Shown: positions 24,350-31,938, numbered from the stretch's first letter. The stretch is DNA of 63,379 bases from CALDCK01 sp050618055 (GCA_050618055.1 JBNLVK010000212.1:1-63379); one strand, 5' to 3'. A program made the numbers and translations. Notes: generated from the letters alone by a model not told the origin.

Positions 24350-25810
24350 CTAGATCCACTCCTTCCAGCCGTCGCCCATCACCTGCGACGCGAGGCTCCG
24401 CTTCGCACGCAGCGACTCGATGATCCGCTCGTCCACCGTCCCCGGCGTCACCAGGTCCACGTAGGTCACCGGGTTCCGCTGGCCGATCCGGTGCGCACGG
24501 TCCTCGCTCTGGAGACGTACCTCCAGGTCGTAGCTGTTCGAGTAGTAGACGACCGTTGAAGCCGCCGTCAGCGTCAGCCCGTAGCCGCCCGTCCGCGGCT
24601 GACCGACGAAGAACCGCACCCGGTCGTCGTGCTGGAACCGCTCCACGTTCCGCGGCCTCTCGTCCTCCGGCGTCGCGCCGTAGTACGTAACCACCGACTC
24701 CGGGCCGTGCTCCTTCGCGATCGCCCGCGCGATCGACTCCACGTTGTGCGTGTACGTCGCCCACACGATCGCCTTCCCCGCCGTCTCTCCGAGCACCGCC
24801 AGAAGCTCCTCCTCCCGGCGGCTCGGGATCGACTGCTCGACGTCGCCCCCCACGAACCCACACGCGATCTGGTGGAGCCGGAGGATCTGGGCAATCGCGA
24901 TCGGGGCCTCTACGCGAACCTCGCCCCCCAGCGTTGCGCGGGCCTTCTCCTGCATCTCAGCGTAGAGGGCCGACTGTTCGCGCGTCATCTCGACCGTGCG
25001 GCGCTCGTAGACCTTCTCGGGCAGGTCGACGCAATCCTCCTTCATCACGCGCGACGAGAACAGCGACAGAATCCGCGTCAGGTCGTCGAGATTCTTGTAG
25101 CCCGTCACCTTCTGCACGGTGCGCACCACCCGCTTCTGTTTGTCCGCGTCCCACCGCTCGATCCGCTGCGGCTCCATCTCCGCGAACCGCGCCCGGAACG
25201 CATAGAAGCTCCGGCTCCCCAGCGCGTCGGGCGACAGGAAGAGGCACGGCGCGAAGAGATCCAGCGGCGACTTCGTGATCGGCGTCCCCGTCAGGATGCG
25301 CCGGTACGGCGCCAGGCTCCGCAGGCCCAGCAGCGCCTTCGTCCTCGCCGCCTTCGGGTTCTTCACGCACGTCGCCTCGTCCACGATCACGATGGAGCGG
25401 TGCAGGCGCAGGAAACGCTCGGCCGCGGCGGCACCCTTCTTCGTCGAAAGCGCCTCGACGTTCATCACGAGCCACGTGAAGCCGTTGCCGCGGCACATCG
25501 CCTTCGCGATCGACTCCCGCTCCGCGACACGCGGCTGCGGCGTCCAGTACGCCACGTGCCGCATCACGTCGGGCAGGTGCTTCGGCAGCTCGACGTCGCT
25601 CCAATTCCGATAGACGCCCTTCGGCGCGATCACCAGGCCCGCGTCGATCTTCCCGGCATCGAGGAGCGCGACGGCGTGCAGGATCGCCGCGAACGTCTTC
25701 CCTGTGCCCATGGTCCAGAAGAGGCCCCAGAACGGGCACATCGCGCTCTTGCGCAGCTCGTCGAGCTGGTGCGCGTAGGGCTGCGTCGGGAGCTTCGACA
25801 GGTCGAGCAT
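24350..25810 (-). CDS. SNF2-like DEAD/DEAH-box helicase/ATPase
   Basis: 486 residues from ATG 25810 (AAGGA ribosome site). Two RecA-like lobes: motif I WTMGTGKTFAA (about residue 31), motif II VDEATCVKN (about 142), motif III LTGTPITKSP (about 173), and in lobe 2 motifs V-VI GYGLTLTAAS ... QSEDRAHRIGQRNPVTY (about 430-445). The HRIGQ box is the SNF2 hallmark. Phages of this type carry a stand-alone SNF2 ATPase in the replication or recombination module; it probably remodels or unwinds DNA. No nuclease domain is attached. Confidence 0.88.
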   Translation of the reverse strand: MLDLSKLPTQPYAHQLDELRKSAMCPFWGLFWTMGTGKTFAAILHAVALLDAGKIDAGLVIAPKGVYRNWSDVELPKHLPDVMRHVAYWTPQPRVAERESIAKAMCRGNGFTWLVMNVEALSTKKGAAAAERFLRLHRSIVIVDEATCVKNPKAARTKALLGLRSLAPYRRILTGTPITKSPLDLFAPCLFLSPDALGSRSFYAFRARFAEMEPQRIERWDADKQKRVVRTVQKVTGYKNLDDLTRILSLFSSRVMKEDCVDLPEKVYERRTVEMTREQSALYAEMQEKARATLGGEVRVEAPIAIAQILRLHQIACGFVGGDVEQSIPSRREEELLAVLGETAGKAIVWATYTHNVESIARAIAKEHGPESVVTYYGATPEDERPRNVERFQHDDRVRFFVGQPRTGGYGLTLTAASTVVYYSNSYDLEVRLQSEDRAHRIGQRNPVTYVDLVTPGTVDERIIESLRAKRSLASQVMGDGWKEWI

Positions 25811-25914
25811 CGGGAATCCTTCATGCCTCCGAGTTCGGGTGCCGGAGCGGGAGCCGGCATGGCAGTAACCGAAGCCCGCTCCGACACCCTCCGCGCATGG
25901 GGGGCGCGTTGCCC

Positions 25915-26727
25915 CTAGGCCGCGTCCGGGTGGGCCTCCGACATGCCGGCGTCGGCGTCCGCCGGCTCCACGTCCACGATCCGCACGGCGTCCTCGGCCA
26001 CGAGGTCGTGGAACGCCTTGGCCTTCGCGTACAGCTCCGCCGTGACGAACGGCCCCGGGGTGATCTTCCACCCGTACCAGTCGCCCTGGTCGTTCTTCTC
26101 GGGAACCGTCACCGCCTCGTAGAACCGGGCGTAGCCCTTCGGCTTGATCTTCCGGCCGTCGTGGGTCAGCCGCCACGACTCGATCAGGGAGTTCCACTGC
26201 CGGCTCTTCTTGTGCTGCGTCCGCGACAGCGCGATCACCGCCGGCTCCCCGTCAGCCGTCAGGATGTAGTGCTGCCCGGTCAGCTCCAGGTGCGTCTCGC
26301 CGCCCGGCATGACGTCGCGGTTCTTCTCGTCCCGCGTGCACTTCTCCAGCAGCGAAGCCGCTTCCTCGGGCCGGAAGCGGTTGCGAAGCCCGCCGCCCTT
26401 CTCCCGAAGGCCCCACTCGAGAACTTCCTTGCGGAAGTAGCAGTGCACCATCCCGAAGGGCCGGTCCGGGGTGGGGTCGAACAGCTCGCGCGTCACCACG
26501 TTGACGAGCATCCCGGGACGCGCATCCGGGTTGTACTCGCCTTCGGTCGGCTTCACCTGGGGGCTGGTGCTCTGGACGATGCGGATGAAGGGGATGGCGA
26601 TGTCGGCCGCAGTCGCCTCCTCCAGTCCGTCGTCTCCGTGCGACTCGATGTCGCCCATCGGCACCGGCAGGTCGGCCGGCGAGTACAGCGCAACCGCGCT
26701 CTCCTGGTCGTCCTTCTTCGTTCCCAT
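25915..26727 (-). CDS. Phage protein, possibly ssDNA-binding
   Basis: 270 residues from ATG 26727 (AAGGA upstream). The layout (acidic N-terminus, then IPFIRIVQSTSPQVKPTEGEYNPDA, a beta-rich core, and an acidic C-terminal tail DVEPADADAGMSEAHPDAA) resembles phage ssDNA-binding or replication-associated proteins that sit beside SNF2 helicases. An acidic tail is typical of SSB-like proteins. I cannot assign it with certainty. Confidence 0.5.
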   Translation of the reverse strand: MGTKKDDQESAVALYSPADLPVPMGDIESHGDDGLEEATAADIAIPFIRIVQSTSPQVKPTEGEYNPDARPGMLVNVVTRELFDPTPDRPFGMVHCYFRKEVLEWGLREKGGGLRNRFRPEEAASLLEKCTRDEKNRDVMPGGETHLELTGQHYILTADGEPAVIALSRTQHKKSRQWNSLIESWRLTHDGRKIKPKGYARFYEAVTVPEKNDQGDWYGWKITPGPFVTAELYAKAKAFHDLVAEDAVRIVDVEPADADAGMSEAHPDAA

Positions 26728-26804
26728 GTTCTCGTTCCTTCTCGCTTCGCGTGTTCTGGGCCTTAGACTCCGACTCCCTGCCGAAGCGACCCCCACGCGG
26801 AGTC

Positions 26805-27392
26805 CTACTCCTTCGGCGGAGTGATCTTCGCCGCCTGCCCGACGAACGCGCGGAACAGGTCGAGCGGCACCGCCGCCCCATCCGCGACCTTCTCCTTCAG
26901 GTACGCCCGCAGCGTCGACGGGTGCACCGTCACGCCCTCCGAGATCCGGTCGCCGAAGCCGTGCTCCCGAAGCAGATCCTTCAGGGTCTCGACATCCGCG
27001 TCGGAATCCCGGTCGAAGGGCACCGCGATCGTGTGCTTGATGATCGCGCCGTCCCCCTGCTCCGTAACCCACGCCATCGCCTTCAGCCGGTCCGGGTTCT
27101 CCTGCGACAGCGACGCGCTCACGAACGGAGCCACGCTCACACCCGAGCCGTCCGCGAGCCGGAACTCCGAGATCCCGACCTCCGCCATCGCGTCCGGGAG
27201 ATCCCCCGTCCGCACCTGCTGGAGCTCGGCGCGCTTGCGCTTGAGCGCCGCCTCGCCGTCCTCGATCTCGCGCTCGAGCCGCTGCATCCGCTCCGCCAGA
27301 GCCGCGACGCTGCGCATCCCCTCGTCGCTCGGGATGTGCTGGCCCGCGTCCTCCGCCAGCGTCGAAAGGTCAACCGATTCGCTGCCACTCAT
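26805..27392 (-). CDS. Coiled-coil phage protein, gp33-like
   Basis: 195 residues from ATG 27392. An N-terminal coiled coil (about 25-60, MQRLEREIEDGEAALKRKRA) leads into a beta domain (ISEFRLADGSGVSVAPFVSASL) and a helical end (TLRAYLKEKV ... PLDLFRAFVGQAAKI). The form matches a conserved early phage protein found near replication and helicase genes, whose role is not known to me. Confidence 0.55.
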   Translation of the reverse strand: MSGSESVDLSTLAEDAGQHIPSDEGMRSVAALAERMQRLEREIEDGEAALKRKRAELQQVRTGDLPDAMAEVGISEFRLADGSGVSVAPFVSASLSQENPDRLKAMAWVTEQGDGAIIKHTIAVPFDRDSDADVETLKDLLREHGFGDRISEGVTVHPSTLRAYLKEKVADGAAVPLDLFRAFVGQAAKITPPKE

Positions 27393-27490
27393 GTCAGGGT
27401 CTCCGTCGGTATGCCGGCCGTGCCAGGAGCCCCGGTCCCGTTGAGGGCTCCCAGCACGACCGGCGGGGATGCATCGAAAAGGGACGGAAC

Positions 27491-27660
27491 GGGCCCGCAG
27501 CCGCGGCTCCGCAAAACCGCCTTTCGCGGCTGCGGGCCCCTCCCGCCCCCAGGAAGTGATGTACCGCCTGCAACCCCGGCCGTGGGCTGCGACTTGCAGG
27601 CGGTGTATCCGCGACCGGCCTTGGGGTGCGCACCCCTGCCGCAGTCGGCTCCGGTCGCGG
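27491..27660 (-). other. Non-coding stretch with three strong hairpins
   Basis: The 274-base gap 27393-27666 contains no credible gene. It holds three consecutive inverted repeats: 27491-27505 with 27525-27539 (15 bp, perfect); 27563-27573 with 27594-27604 (11 bp); and 27609-27618 with 27651-27660 (10 bp), whose interior contains the perfect palindrome GGGGTGCGCACCCC (27623-27636). No U-run follows on either strand. It could be an RNA processed from the leftward operon, an attenuator cluster or a protein-binding DNA site. Confidence 0.6.
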
Positions 27661-27666
27661 CCATCA

Positions 27667-27894
27667 TCATCCCCGGTCCCCCTCGTCCACGCCGGGGGTC
27701 CGGTACACGTCGTCTGTTTCCCGTCGCGGCGGCTGCGCGCTCCAGCCGCACCGTGCGCAGTAGCCGCTGGAACCCGCCATCGCCCAGTTCTCTGTGCCGC
27801 GCTCGCCTGCGTCGGGGCAGGCGAAGCACCGGACGAGGAACAGGTGGCCGTCGTCGCGGAAGTTCGGCCGGCGATCGTTGACGGTGTCGCTCAC
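27667..27894 (-). CDS. Cys-rich putative zinc-ribbon protein (75 aa)
   Basis: GTG start at 27894 in a GTGA overlap. Two C-x2-C pairs (RCFACPDAG and YCARCGW) suggest one zinc ribbon. It ends YRTPGVDEGDRG, the same as the 75-residue protein at 24120-24347. Function unknown; the next gene is separated by the three-hairpin region. Confidence 0.6.
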   Translation of the reverse strand: MSDTVNDRRPNFRDDGHLFLVRCFACPDAGERGTENWAMAGSSGYCARCGWSAQPPRRETDDVYRTPGVDEGDRG

Positions 27895-28034
27895 CGCTTC
27901 CCCCTTTGCGGCTGCGGCGGCTCCAGAAAGTCGGCCTGCCACCGCCGCTCGTAGTAGCGGACCGCCGCGAAGTACAGCCCCGGCACCACCAGCAGCACCA
28001 GCGCAGAGAGCAGCAGCCAGCCGAGGGGCGTCAC
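27891..28034 (-). CDS. Small membrane protein (47 aa)
   Basis: GTG start at 28034, overlapping the DHH gene stop. One transmembrane helix (WLLLSALVLLVVPGLYFAAV) at residues about 5-25, then a short cytoplasmic basic tail with LEPPQPQRGKR. It resembles neither a holin with two helices nor a spanin. Function unknown. Confidence 0.6.
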   Translation of the reverse strand: MTPLGWLLLSALVLLVVPGLYFAAVRYYERRWQADFLEPPQPQRGKR

Positions 28035-28864
28035 GGCTGCGGCTCCAGCAGCACAGACTCCAGGGTCGGCACATCGAAGCCCGCGGCGCCAGCATGGCCG
28101 CCGCCGCCGTACAGCTTCGCGATCTCGGACACATCGAAGCCCGAACGCGAACGAAGAGAGAACTGCCACCGACCGTCCGCGCGCTGGAAGTACCCGGCCG
28201 CGAAGTCGGCGCCCGGATGCTTCTCCAACAGCACCGACCCCATCTCGCTGGCGTTCTGGTACGGCACGTTGACGACGACAGCGGTGTAGCCGGCGATGCC
28301 AACGAGCCGGGCCTCGGCTGCCGCCTTCTCGCAGTACGTGTCGATGTAGCGCCGAATGGCCTTGCCGCCTGCGACCACCTCGCTGAACGGGGTGCGGTCC
28401 AGGCGGTCCCACTCCTCAGTGCTCATCGGCAGGGACGCGATGTAGGCGTGAACCTCACGCGTGTCGTCGAAGCGGAACCGCCACAGATCCCGGTCTTCCA
28501 CTCGCAGCACCCAGTCTGGCGGGTGGGTGCCGTTGAAGTGGTCCCACGCCATACGGCAGCCAGACCGCTCCATGTCGAACTCGCAGAACGAGAGCCCATC
28601 GCACGCCTCGGCCGCCGTCTTGTGGTGGTCGAGCACCTGAAGGTGGGCCGCCTTCGCGTGCATGTCCTCCATGACCTCGCGCGGGTACGAGAAGTCGAGC
28701 ACGTAGACGACGCGGTTGTGTACGTCGGGCGGCGGCTCGCCATACTTGGCCGGGAACAACTCCGGCACATGCCCGACGTGGTTCAGCGCCTCTTGCGCGA
28801 TCCGTGCGGCCGTGAAGCCGTCGTAACAGTTCGCGTGGTAGATCACCAACGGTTCGCAGCTCAC
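28031..28864 (-). CDS. DHH-family phosphoesterase
   Basis: 277 residues, GTG start at 28864. It carries the DHH motif (QVLDHHKTAAEA), the N-terminal YHANCYDGFTAARIA (first metal Asp in CYDGF, where NrnA has D-x-D), VVYVLDFSY with the second metal Asp, and a C-terminal DHHA1-type GGGGHAGAAGF. NrnA/RecJ relatives hydrolyse nano-RNA, cyclic dinucleotides or ssDNA with Mn2+. In an early phage operon it could recycle nucleotides, process DNA ends or remove cyclic-dinucleotide signals; these are inferences. It ends in EPQP, part of the junction repeat. Confidence 0.85.
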   Translation of the reverse strand: MSCEPLVIYHANCYDGFTAARIAQEALNHVGHVPELFPAKYGEPPPDVHNRVVYVLDFSYPREVMEDMHAKAAHLQVLDHHKTAAEACDGLSFCEFDMERSGCRMAWDHFNGTHPPDWVLRVEDRDLWRFRFDDTREVHAYIASLPMSTEEWDRLDRTPFSEVVAGGKAIRRYIDTYCEKAAAEARLVGIAGYTAVVVNVPYQNASEMGSVLLEKHPGADFAAGYFQRADGRWQFSLRSRSGFDVSEIAKLYGGGGHAGAAGFDVPTLESVLLEPQP

Positions 28865-29100
28865 CGCTTCCCCTCCCGCTGCACCCGGGCAGCCTGTTCC
28901 TGGCGCTCGGCGCAGTCGATGCACCATGTTCGGCCCCCGCTCATCAGCGGGACGGTTCCGTTATTGCAATACGGATTTGGGCACTGGGTCGTGTCGAGGT
29001 AGCAGTCACAGGGCCCGACCGGATACGCCGGCGCATTGTGAACCGCGCAGTCCGAAGCATGCTGCCCGTCCTCTGTGCAGGGCCGGCACCGACAACTCAC
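28861..29100 (-). CDS. Cys-rich phage protein (79 aa)
   Basis: GTG start at 29100, overlap with the neighbour. Eleven cysteines in 79 residues (CRCRPC, DCAVH, CDCY, CPNPYC, WCIDC) imply several zinc sites or disulfides. It ends QREGKR with the same 14-base 3' junction as the 47-residue membrane protein. Unknown function. Confidence 0.55.
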   Translation of the reverse strand: MSCRCRPCTEDGQHASDCAVHNAPAYPVGPCDCYLDTTQCPNPYCNNGTVPLMSGGRTWCIDCAERQEQAARVQREGKR

Positions 29101-29219
29101 CGCAGCCACCCCGCGGCCACCGACACCAACAGGGCAGCGAGGCCGGCCGGCACGTGCTCGGGGCCGGCCGCAGCCGCAGCGATGAACGCGGCGCCTTGCA
29201 GCAGCGAGAGAAGGCTCAC
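29097..29219 (-). CDS. Tiny hydrophobic protein (40 aa)
   Basis: GTG at 29219 to TGA at 29097, both in GTGA overlaps. The sequence has two short hydrophobic stretches (LLSLLQGAAFIAAAAAG and AGLAALLVSVAAGWL) joined by PEHVP, a possible membrane hairpin. The exact fit between the overlapping neighbours is the main evidence that it is translated. Confidence 0.5.
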   Translation of the reverse strand: MSLLSLLQGAAFIAAAAAGPEHVPAGLAALLVSVAAGWLR

Positions 29220-29413
29220 GGCTGCGGCTCCTCTGCATCGCCCAGATACGATTCCGGGTCGAGCTCTTCAAGGAGCCGGATGGCCTCGGCAGCGGTCAGC
29301 GGTTCGCCGCTATCCGGGCGCAGGAATTCGCTCACGTCCTCGGCGGGATCGAAGTGGTTGCGGAGAACGGCTAGAGCCCAGCCAACCTGCACTCGCATCT
29401 TCGGCCCGCTCAC
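29216..29413 (-). CDS. Small phage protein (65 aa)
   Basis: GTG start at 29413. MSGPKMRVQVGWALAVLRNHFDPAEDV then an acidic helical half (TAAEAIRLLEELDPESYLGD), ending AEEPQP in the shared junction repeat. No known motif. Confidence 0.55.
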   Translation of the reverse strand: MSGPKMRVQVGWALAVLRNHFDPAEDVSEFLRPDSGEPLTAAEAIRLLEELDPESYLGDAEEPQP

Positions 29414-29637
29414 GGCTGCGGCTCCGGCAGGGGCGGCGCGGGAATGCGCGGGCCCCAGAGCACCCCTGCCAGCGTGACGGCCGACAGGGGGATCGGGGGC
29501 TGGCAGTCCCAGAGCATCAGCCCTTCACCTTCGGAATGCGGAAACAGGTGGACAGGCTCGGCATGGTCCACCCGCCACACCCACCACCACCCCGGCTCCG
29601 TCGGCGGCTCCTTGCTCCACACGCTGCTGTCGCTCAC
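29410..29637 (-). CDS. Small Trp/Pro-rich phage protein (75 aa)
   Basis: GTG start at 29637. It contains EPGWWWVWRVDHAEPVHLF and a C-terminal VLWGPRIPAPPLPEPQP. The PGWWWVW pattern is common in small phage proteins of unknown role (DUF551-like look, unconfirmed). It ends in the shared EPQP junction. Confidence 0.55.
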   Translation of the reverse strand: MSDSSVWSKEPPTEPGWWWVWRVDHAEPVHLFPHSEGEGLMLWDCQPPIPLSAVTLAGVLWGPRIPAPPLPEPQP

Positions 29638-29933
29638 GATGCGATCCTCCCAAACGCTTCGGCCGGCACCTGGAAGAAGGAGAACGGCCGATCGTCACCA
29701 GCGTCGATCGAAGCCCAGCAGCGTCGCAGCTCGTGCGGTGTCAGGATCAGCGCCCCGTCGAAGCGCGGGTTCGTGATGACGACGACGTAGCGGTAGCCCG
29801 GCTCCTGCGGAAGCCTCCGGGGCATGGGCATTCGGGTTGCGCCGCGGGCCAGCAACGCCTCGGCCTTCTCGAAGTTCGGCAGGTCGAGGTAGCGCCCGTC
29901 ATGGCTCGTCAGGGGCGGCAACGGGGTCGTCAC
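29634..29933 (-). CDS. Phage protein of unknown function (99 aa)
   Basis: GTG at 29933 shares its G with the upstream TAG (TAGTG). It has YRYVVVITNPRFDGALILTPHELRRCW and an FSFFQVPAEAF end, alternating strands and a helix. No motif recognised. Confidence 0.5.
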   Translation of the reverse strand: MTTPLPPLTSHDGRYLDLPNFEKAEALLARGATRMPMPRRLPQEPGYRYVVVITNPRFDGALILTPHELRRCWASIDAGDDRPFSFFQVPAEAFGRIAS

Positions 29934-30337
29934 TACTTCGCCTCCAGTCCGGCGGCCAGCGCCGCGTCGCGGGTGGGGCCAAACACGCACTGCCCGCGAC
30001 CGAACTGCGCCACGAATCGCTCCGAATCGGGGCCGTTGTTGACACGGGAGATGCGCACGCTGCTCAGCGCGCACCGGGCCGCGAACAGCGCGTCCTCGAC
30101 GGTGTCGAAGTCCGTCAGGCCCGACGCCTCGAAGTCCACCGGGGAGCGCGGCTGCGTATGCCGCCAACCGAACGAACCGTTCGCGTTCGTGTAGACGTTG
30201 ATGCACGGCTCCGCATCGCCGCCGATCTTCCCCGTGCCGGCGCAGAGGGGGCAGCCCGAATTGACGTTGCCACTCCAGTGCGTTCCGCACTTCGGGCACT
30301 CCTGCCCGTGCTGGGGATGCAGGTGGTGAAGGCTCAT
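29933..30337 (-). CDS. Zinc-ribbon phage protein (134 aa)
   Basis: ATG 30337 in ATGA overlap. The N-terminus holds CPKCGTHWSG ... GCPLCAGTG, a zinc ribbon; the remainder is a small alpha/beta domain (DTVEDALFAARCALSSVRISRV). Unknown function. Confidence 0.55.
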   Translation of the reverse strand: MSLHHLHPQHGQECPKCGTHWSGNVNSGCPLCAGTGKIGGDAEPCINVYTNANGSFGWRHTQPRSPVDFEASGLTDFDTVEDALFAARCALSSVRISRVNNGPDSERFVAQFGRGQCVFGPTRDAALAAGLEAK

Positions 30338-30702
30338 CGCTCGCCTCCCGCCGCACGCGCGACCGTCTCCCGCGTCTCGCGCTCCACGTCCAGAAACGCG
30401 CGCAGCGCCTTCCCCGCGTTCTTCGCGAACCGGCACCGATCCGCCGGCAGCGACTTCTCATCCGCGATCGCGTCCAGCGTGCTCGACAGCGCGCCCAGCG
30501 CCGTCAACAGCCGACGCTCCGCAGCCTCCGCATCCACCGCACGCCCCGCGAAGTGCTCCGCCGAACGCAGGTTGAGACGCGCTTCCCGCTCCGCCTCGCT
30601 GATCCGGGCGATCAGCTCCGCCAGGTGCACTGGCTCGATCTCGCGGCTCCACTCGCCGCGCACGATCGACTCCGCCTCCGCGTAGTAGTCGCGGGCACTC
30701 AC
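30334..30702 (-). CDS. Helical phage protein (122 aa)
   Basis: GTG at 30702 shares its G with the preceding TAG. Almost entirely helical and charged (LAELIARISEAEREARLNLRSAEHFAGRAVDAEAAERRLL), probably a coiled coil. The first residues resemble those of the 53-residue protein at 23962-24123. Unknown function. Confidence 0.55.
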   Translation of the reverse strand: MSARDYYAEAESIVRGEWSREIEPVHLAELIARISEAEREARLNLRSAEHFAGRAVDAEAAERRLLTALGALSSTLDAIADEKSLPADRCRFAKNAGKALRAFLDVERETRETVARAAGGER

Positions 30703-31172
30703 TATCGATCCCCCTCGCGCGGCTGGTTCGCCGGGTCGAGCGCCGCCGCGCACGGGCTACACACCGTCTTGACGACGTAGCAGGACCGCCCGCGGTGCGT
30801 GGATGGGATGTTCGCCTCGTCCGTCTCGTCGTAGGCGAGCGCCTTCCCGCACTCCTCACAGACGAACCGCTCGCTGAACCGCTCCGCATCCCGAAGCCCC
30901 TTCTCCAGCTCCGGCAGCAGCCACTGGAGACGCGCCTGCATCCCCTCCGACGGGCCGCTTCGCTGCGACGTCGAGATGCCCCGGCGGTACTCGTCGTTGC
31001 CGATCTCGACGAGCCCTTTCTGGGCGTCCTCGAGCGCCTCTACGGCGTCCGCGAGCAGGTCGCGAATGAACCCCCAGTCAGCGGGGGGGCGGGACTCGAC
31101 GTGCGCCGCGTGCTCCGCGGGGCGGTCGATCGATGCCGGGCGGGGGAACTCGGTCGGGGTGGTTTCTGCCAT
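30702..31172 (-). CDS. First gene of leftward operon, zinc-ribbon protein
   Basis: 156 residues from ATG 31172. The middle is helical (DLLADAVEALEDAQKGLVEIGNDEYRRG), the C-terminal part has CEECGK ... CSPC, a zinc ribbon. The predicted transcription start is at the ATG itself, so the mRNA would be leaderless. Being first under the operator-controlled promoter suggests an early regulatory or host-takeover function; unproved. Confidence 0.6.
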   Translation of the reverse strand: MAETTPTEFPRPASIDRPAEHAAHVESRPPADWGFIRDLLADAVEALEDAQKGLVEIGNDEYRRGISTSQRSGPSEGMQARLQWLLPELEKGLRDAERFSERFVCEECGKALAYDETDEANIPSTHRGRSCYVVKTVCSPCAAALDPANQPREGDR

Positions 31173-31179
31173 GCCCCGG

Positions 31180-31208
31180 ATTGTTGGAAAAAAATTCCGA
31201 GCCGTCAA
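31180..31208 (-). promoter_or_regulatory. Leftward early promoter with embedded operator
   Basis: On the minus strand: -35 TTGACG (31208-31203), a 17-bp spacer (31202-31186) reading GCTCGGAATTTTTTTCC, and -10 AACAAT (31185-31180). The spacer contains the operator GGAATTTTTTTCC (31186-31198). The ATG of the first gene begins at the expected start of transcription. Confidence 0.65.
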
Positions 31209-31211
31209 GCC

Positions 31212-31814
31212 TTATTTCGGATTTTTTTTCCTCGGCCCGCGACGCCGCTTCTGCTGTGGATACCCCAGCACTTCCGGACGCTTGCGGATCAGGTCCCCCA
31301 CCAGTCGCTCCGCTTCCCGAGCGTCGTCGGTCGAGAGCAAGGCGTCGACGATCTCTCGAACGAGGTCGAACAGGCCCGGCCGATCGGCCGTTTGGCGCAC
31401 GTTCGCAGCCAGCCGCCGCACCTGATCCGGGGTGAGCCGGGATACCGCCACCTTCGCCAGGAACGCCGCGTGGCTAGCCTCGTCCACCTTCCCTGCGCCG
31501 TAGCCCGGGTGGGTCAATTGCGTGACGGGGACCGACACCACGCCGGCGAACTCCTCCAGGTAGTTCATCCGCCACGGCTGCCGGGGTCGCGGAGGGGGCT
31601 GACCATCCTTCGGCGCCGGCCAGTAGGCATCGAGTTGCTTCCGCACCCGATCGATCACCAACGCTATGTCCTCGCCCGGCCTCCGCATGTTCCGAGCCAT
31701 CGCCTCGATCAGGTCTTTTCGTTCGCGCTCGATGCCCTCCTTCCGCCCCCGAGCCCTCCACTCCTCATAGGCGTGCGTGCAGTTGCGATAGAGCATGTCT
31801 CGGTTCCCGGACAC
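31212..31814 (-). CDS. Putative regulator in the position of a cI repressor
   Basis: 200 residues, GTG start at 31814 behind AGGAGGGG. It lies between the left and right operators and is transcribed leftward, as lambda cI is. No standard HTH stands out; a segment MNYLEEFAGVVSVPVTQLTH resembles the last helices of an XRE domain. The C-terminal half is helical (LTPDQVRRLAANVRQTADRPGLF) and the end is very basic (QQKRRRGPRKKNPK), fitting DNA binding. Role as repressor is inferred from position. Confidence 0.5.
   Translation of the reverse strand: MSGNRDMLYRNCTHAYEEWRARGRKEGIERERKDLIEAMARNMRRPGEDIALVIDRVRKQLDAYWPAPKDGQPPPRPRQPWRMNYLEEFAGVVSVPVTQLTHPGYGAGKVDEASHAAFLAKVAVSRLTPDQVRRLAANVRQTADRPGLFDLVREIVDALLSTDDAREAERLVGDLIRKRPEVLGYPQQKRRRGPRKKNPK
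31219..31231. promoter_or_regulatory. Second left operator
   Basis: GGATTTTTTTTCC; its complement GGAAAAAAAATCC differs by one base from the 13-mer at 31949. It lies 33 bp from the first left operator, three helical turns, at the 3' end of the leftward 31212-31814 gene. Confidence 0.55.
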
Positions 31815-31905
31815 CAGAGAAACCCCTCCTGGCGCGCCCCCGAAGAATCGCGGCGAGGCGAAGCCGCCTAAACACTAGCCGGGCATGCGTTTTTCCACAT
31901 TGTTC

Positions 31906-31918
31906 GGAACTAAGTTCC
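31906..31918. promoter_or_regulatory. Distal right operator
   Basis: GGAACTAAGTTCC, a near-perfect palindrome within TTCGGAACTAAGTTCCC. It lies 43 bp (four turns) from the promoter-embedded operator and between the divergent start of the 31212-31814 gene and the right promoter. Confidence 0.6.
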
Positions 31919-31938
31919 CGCGCGGCGCAGCGCGAGCC

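Noticed and set aside
31212..31231. T-rich run near 31219 as a terminator
   Set aside because: There is no preceding stem on either strand and the run is one of four matched operator copies.
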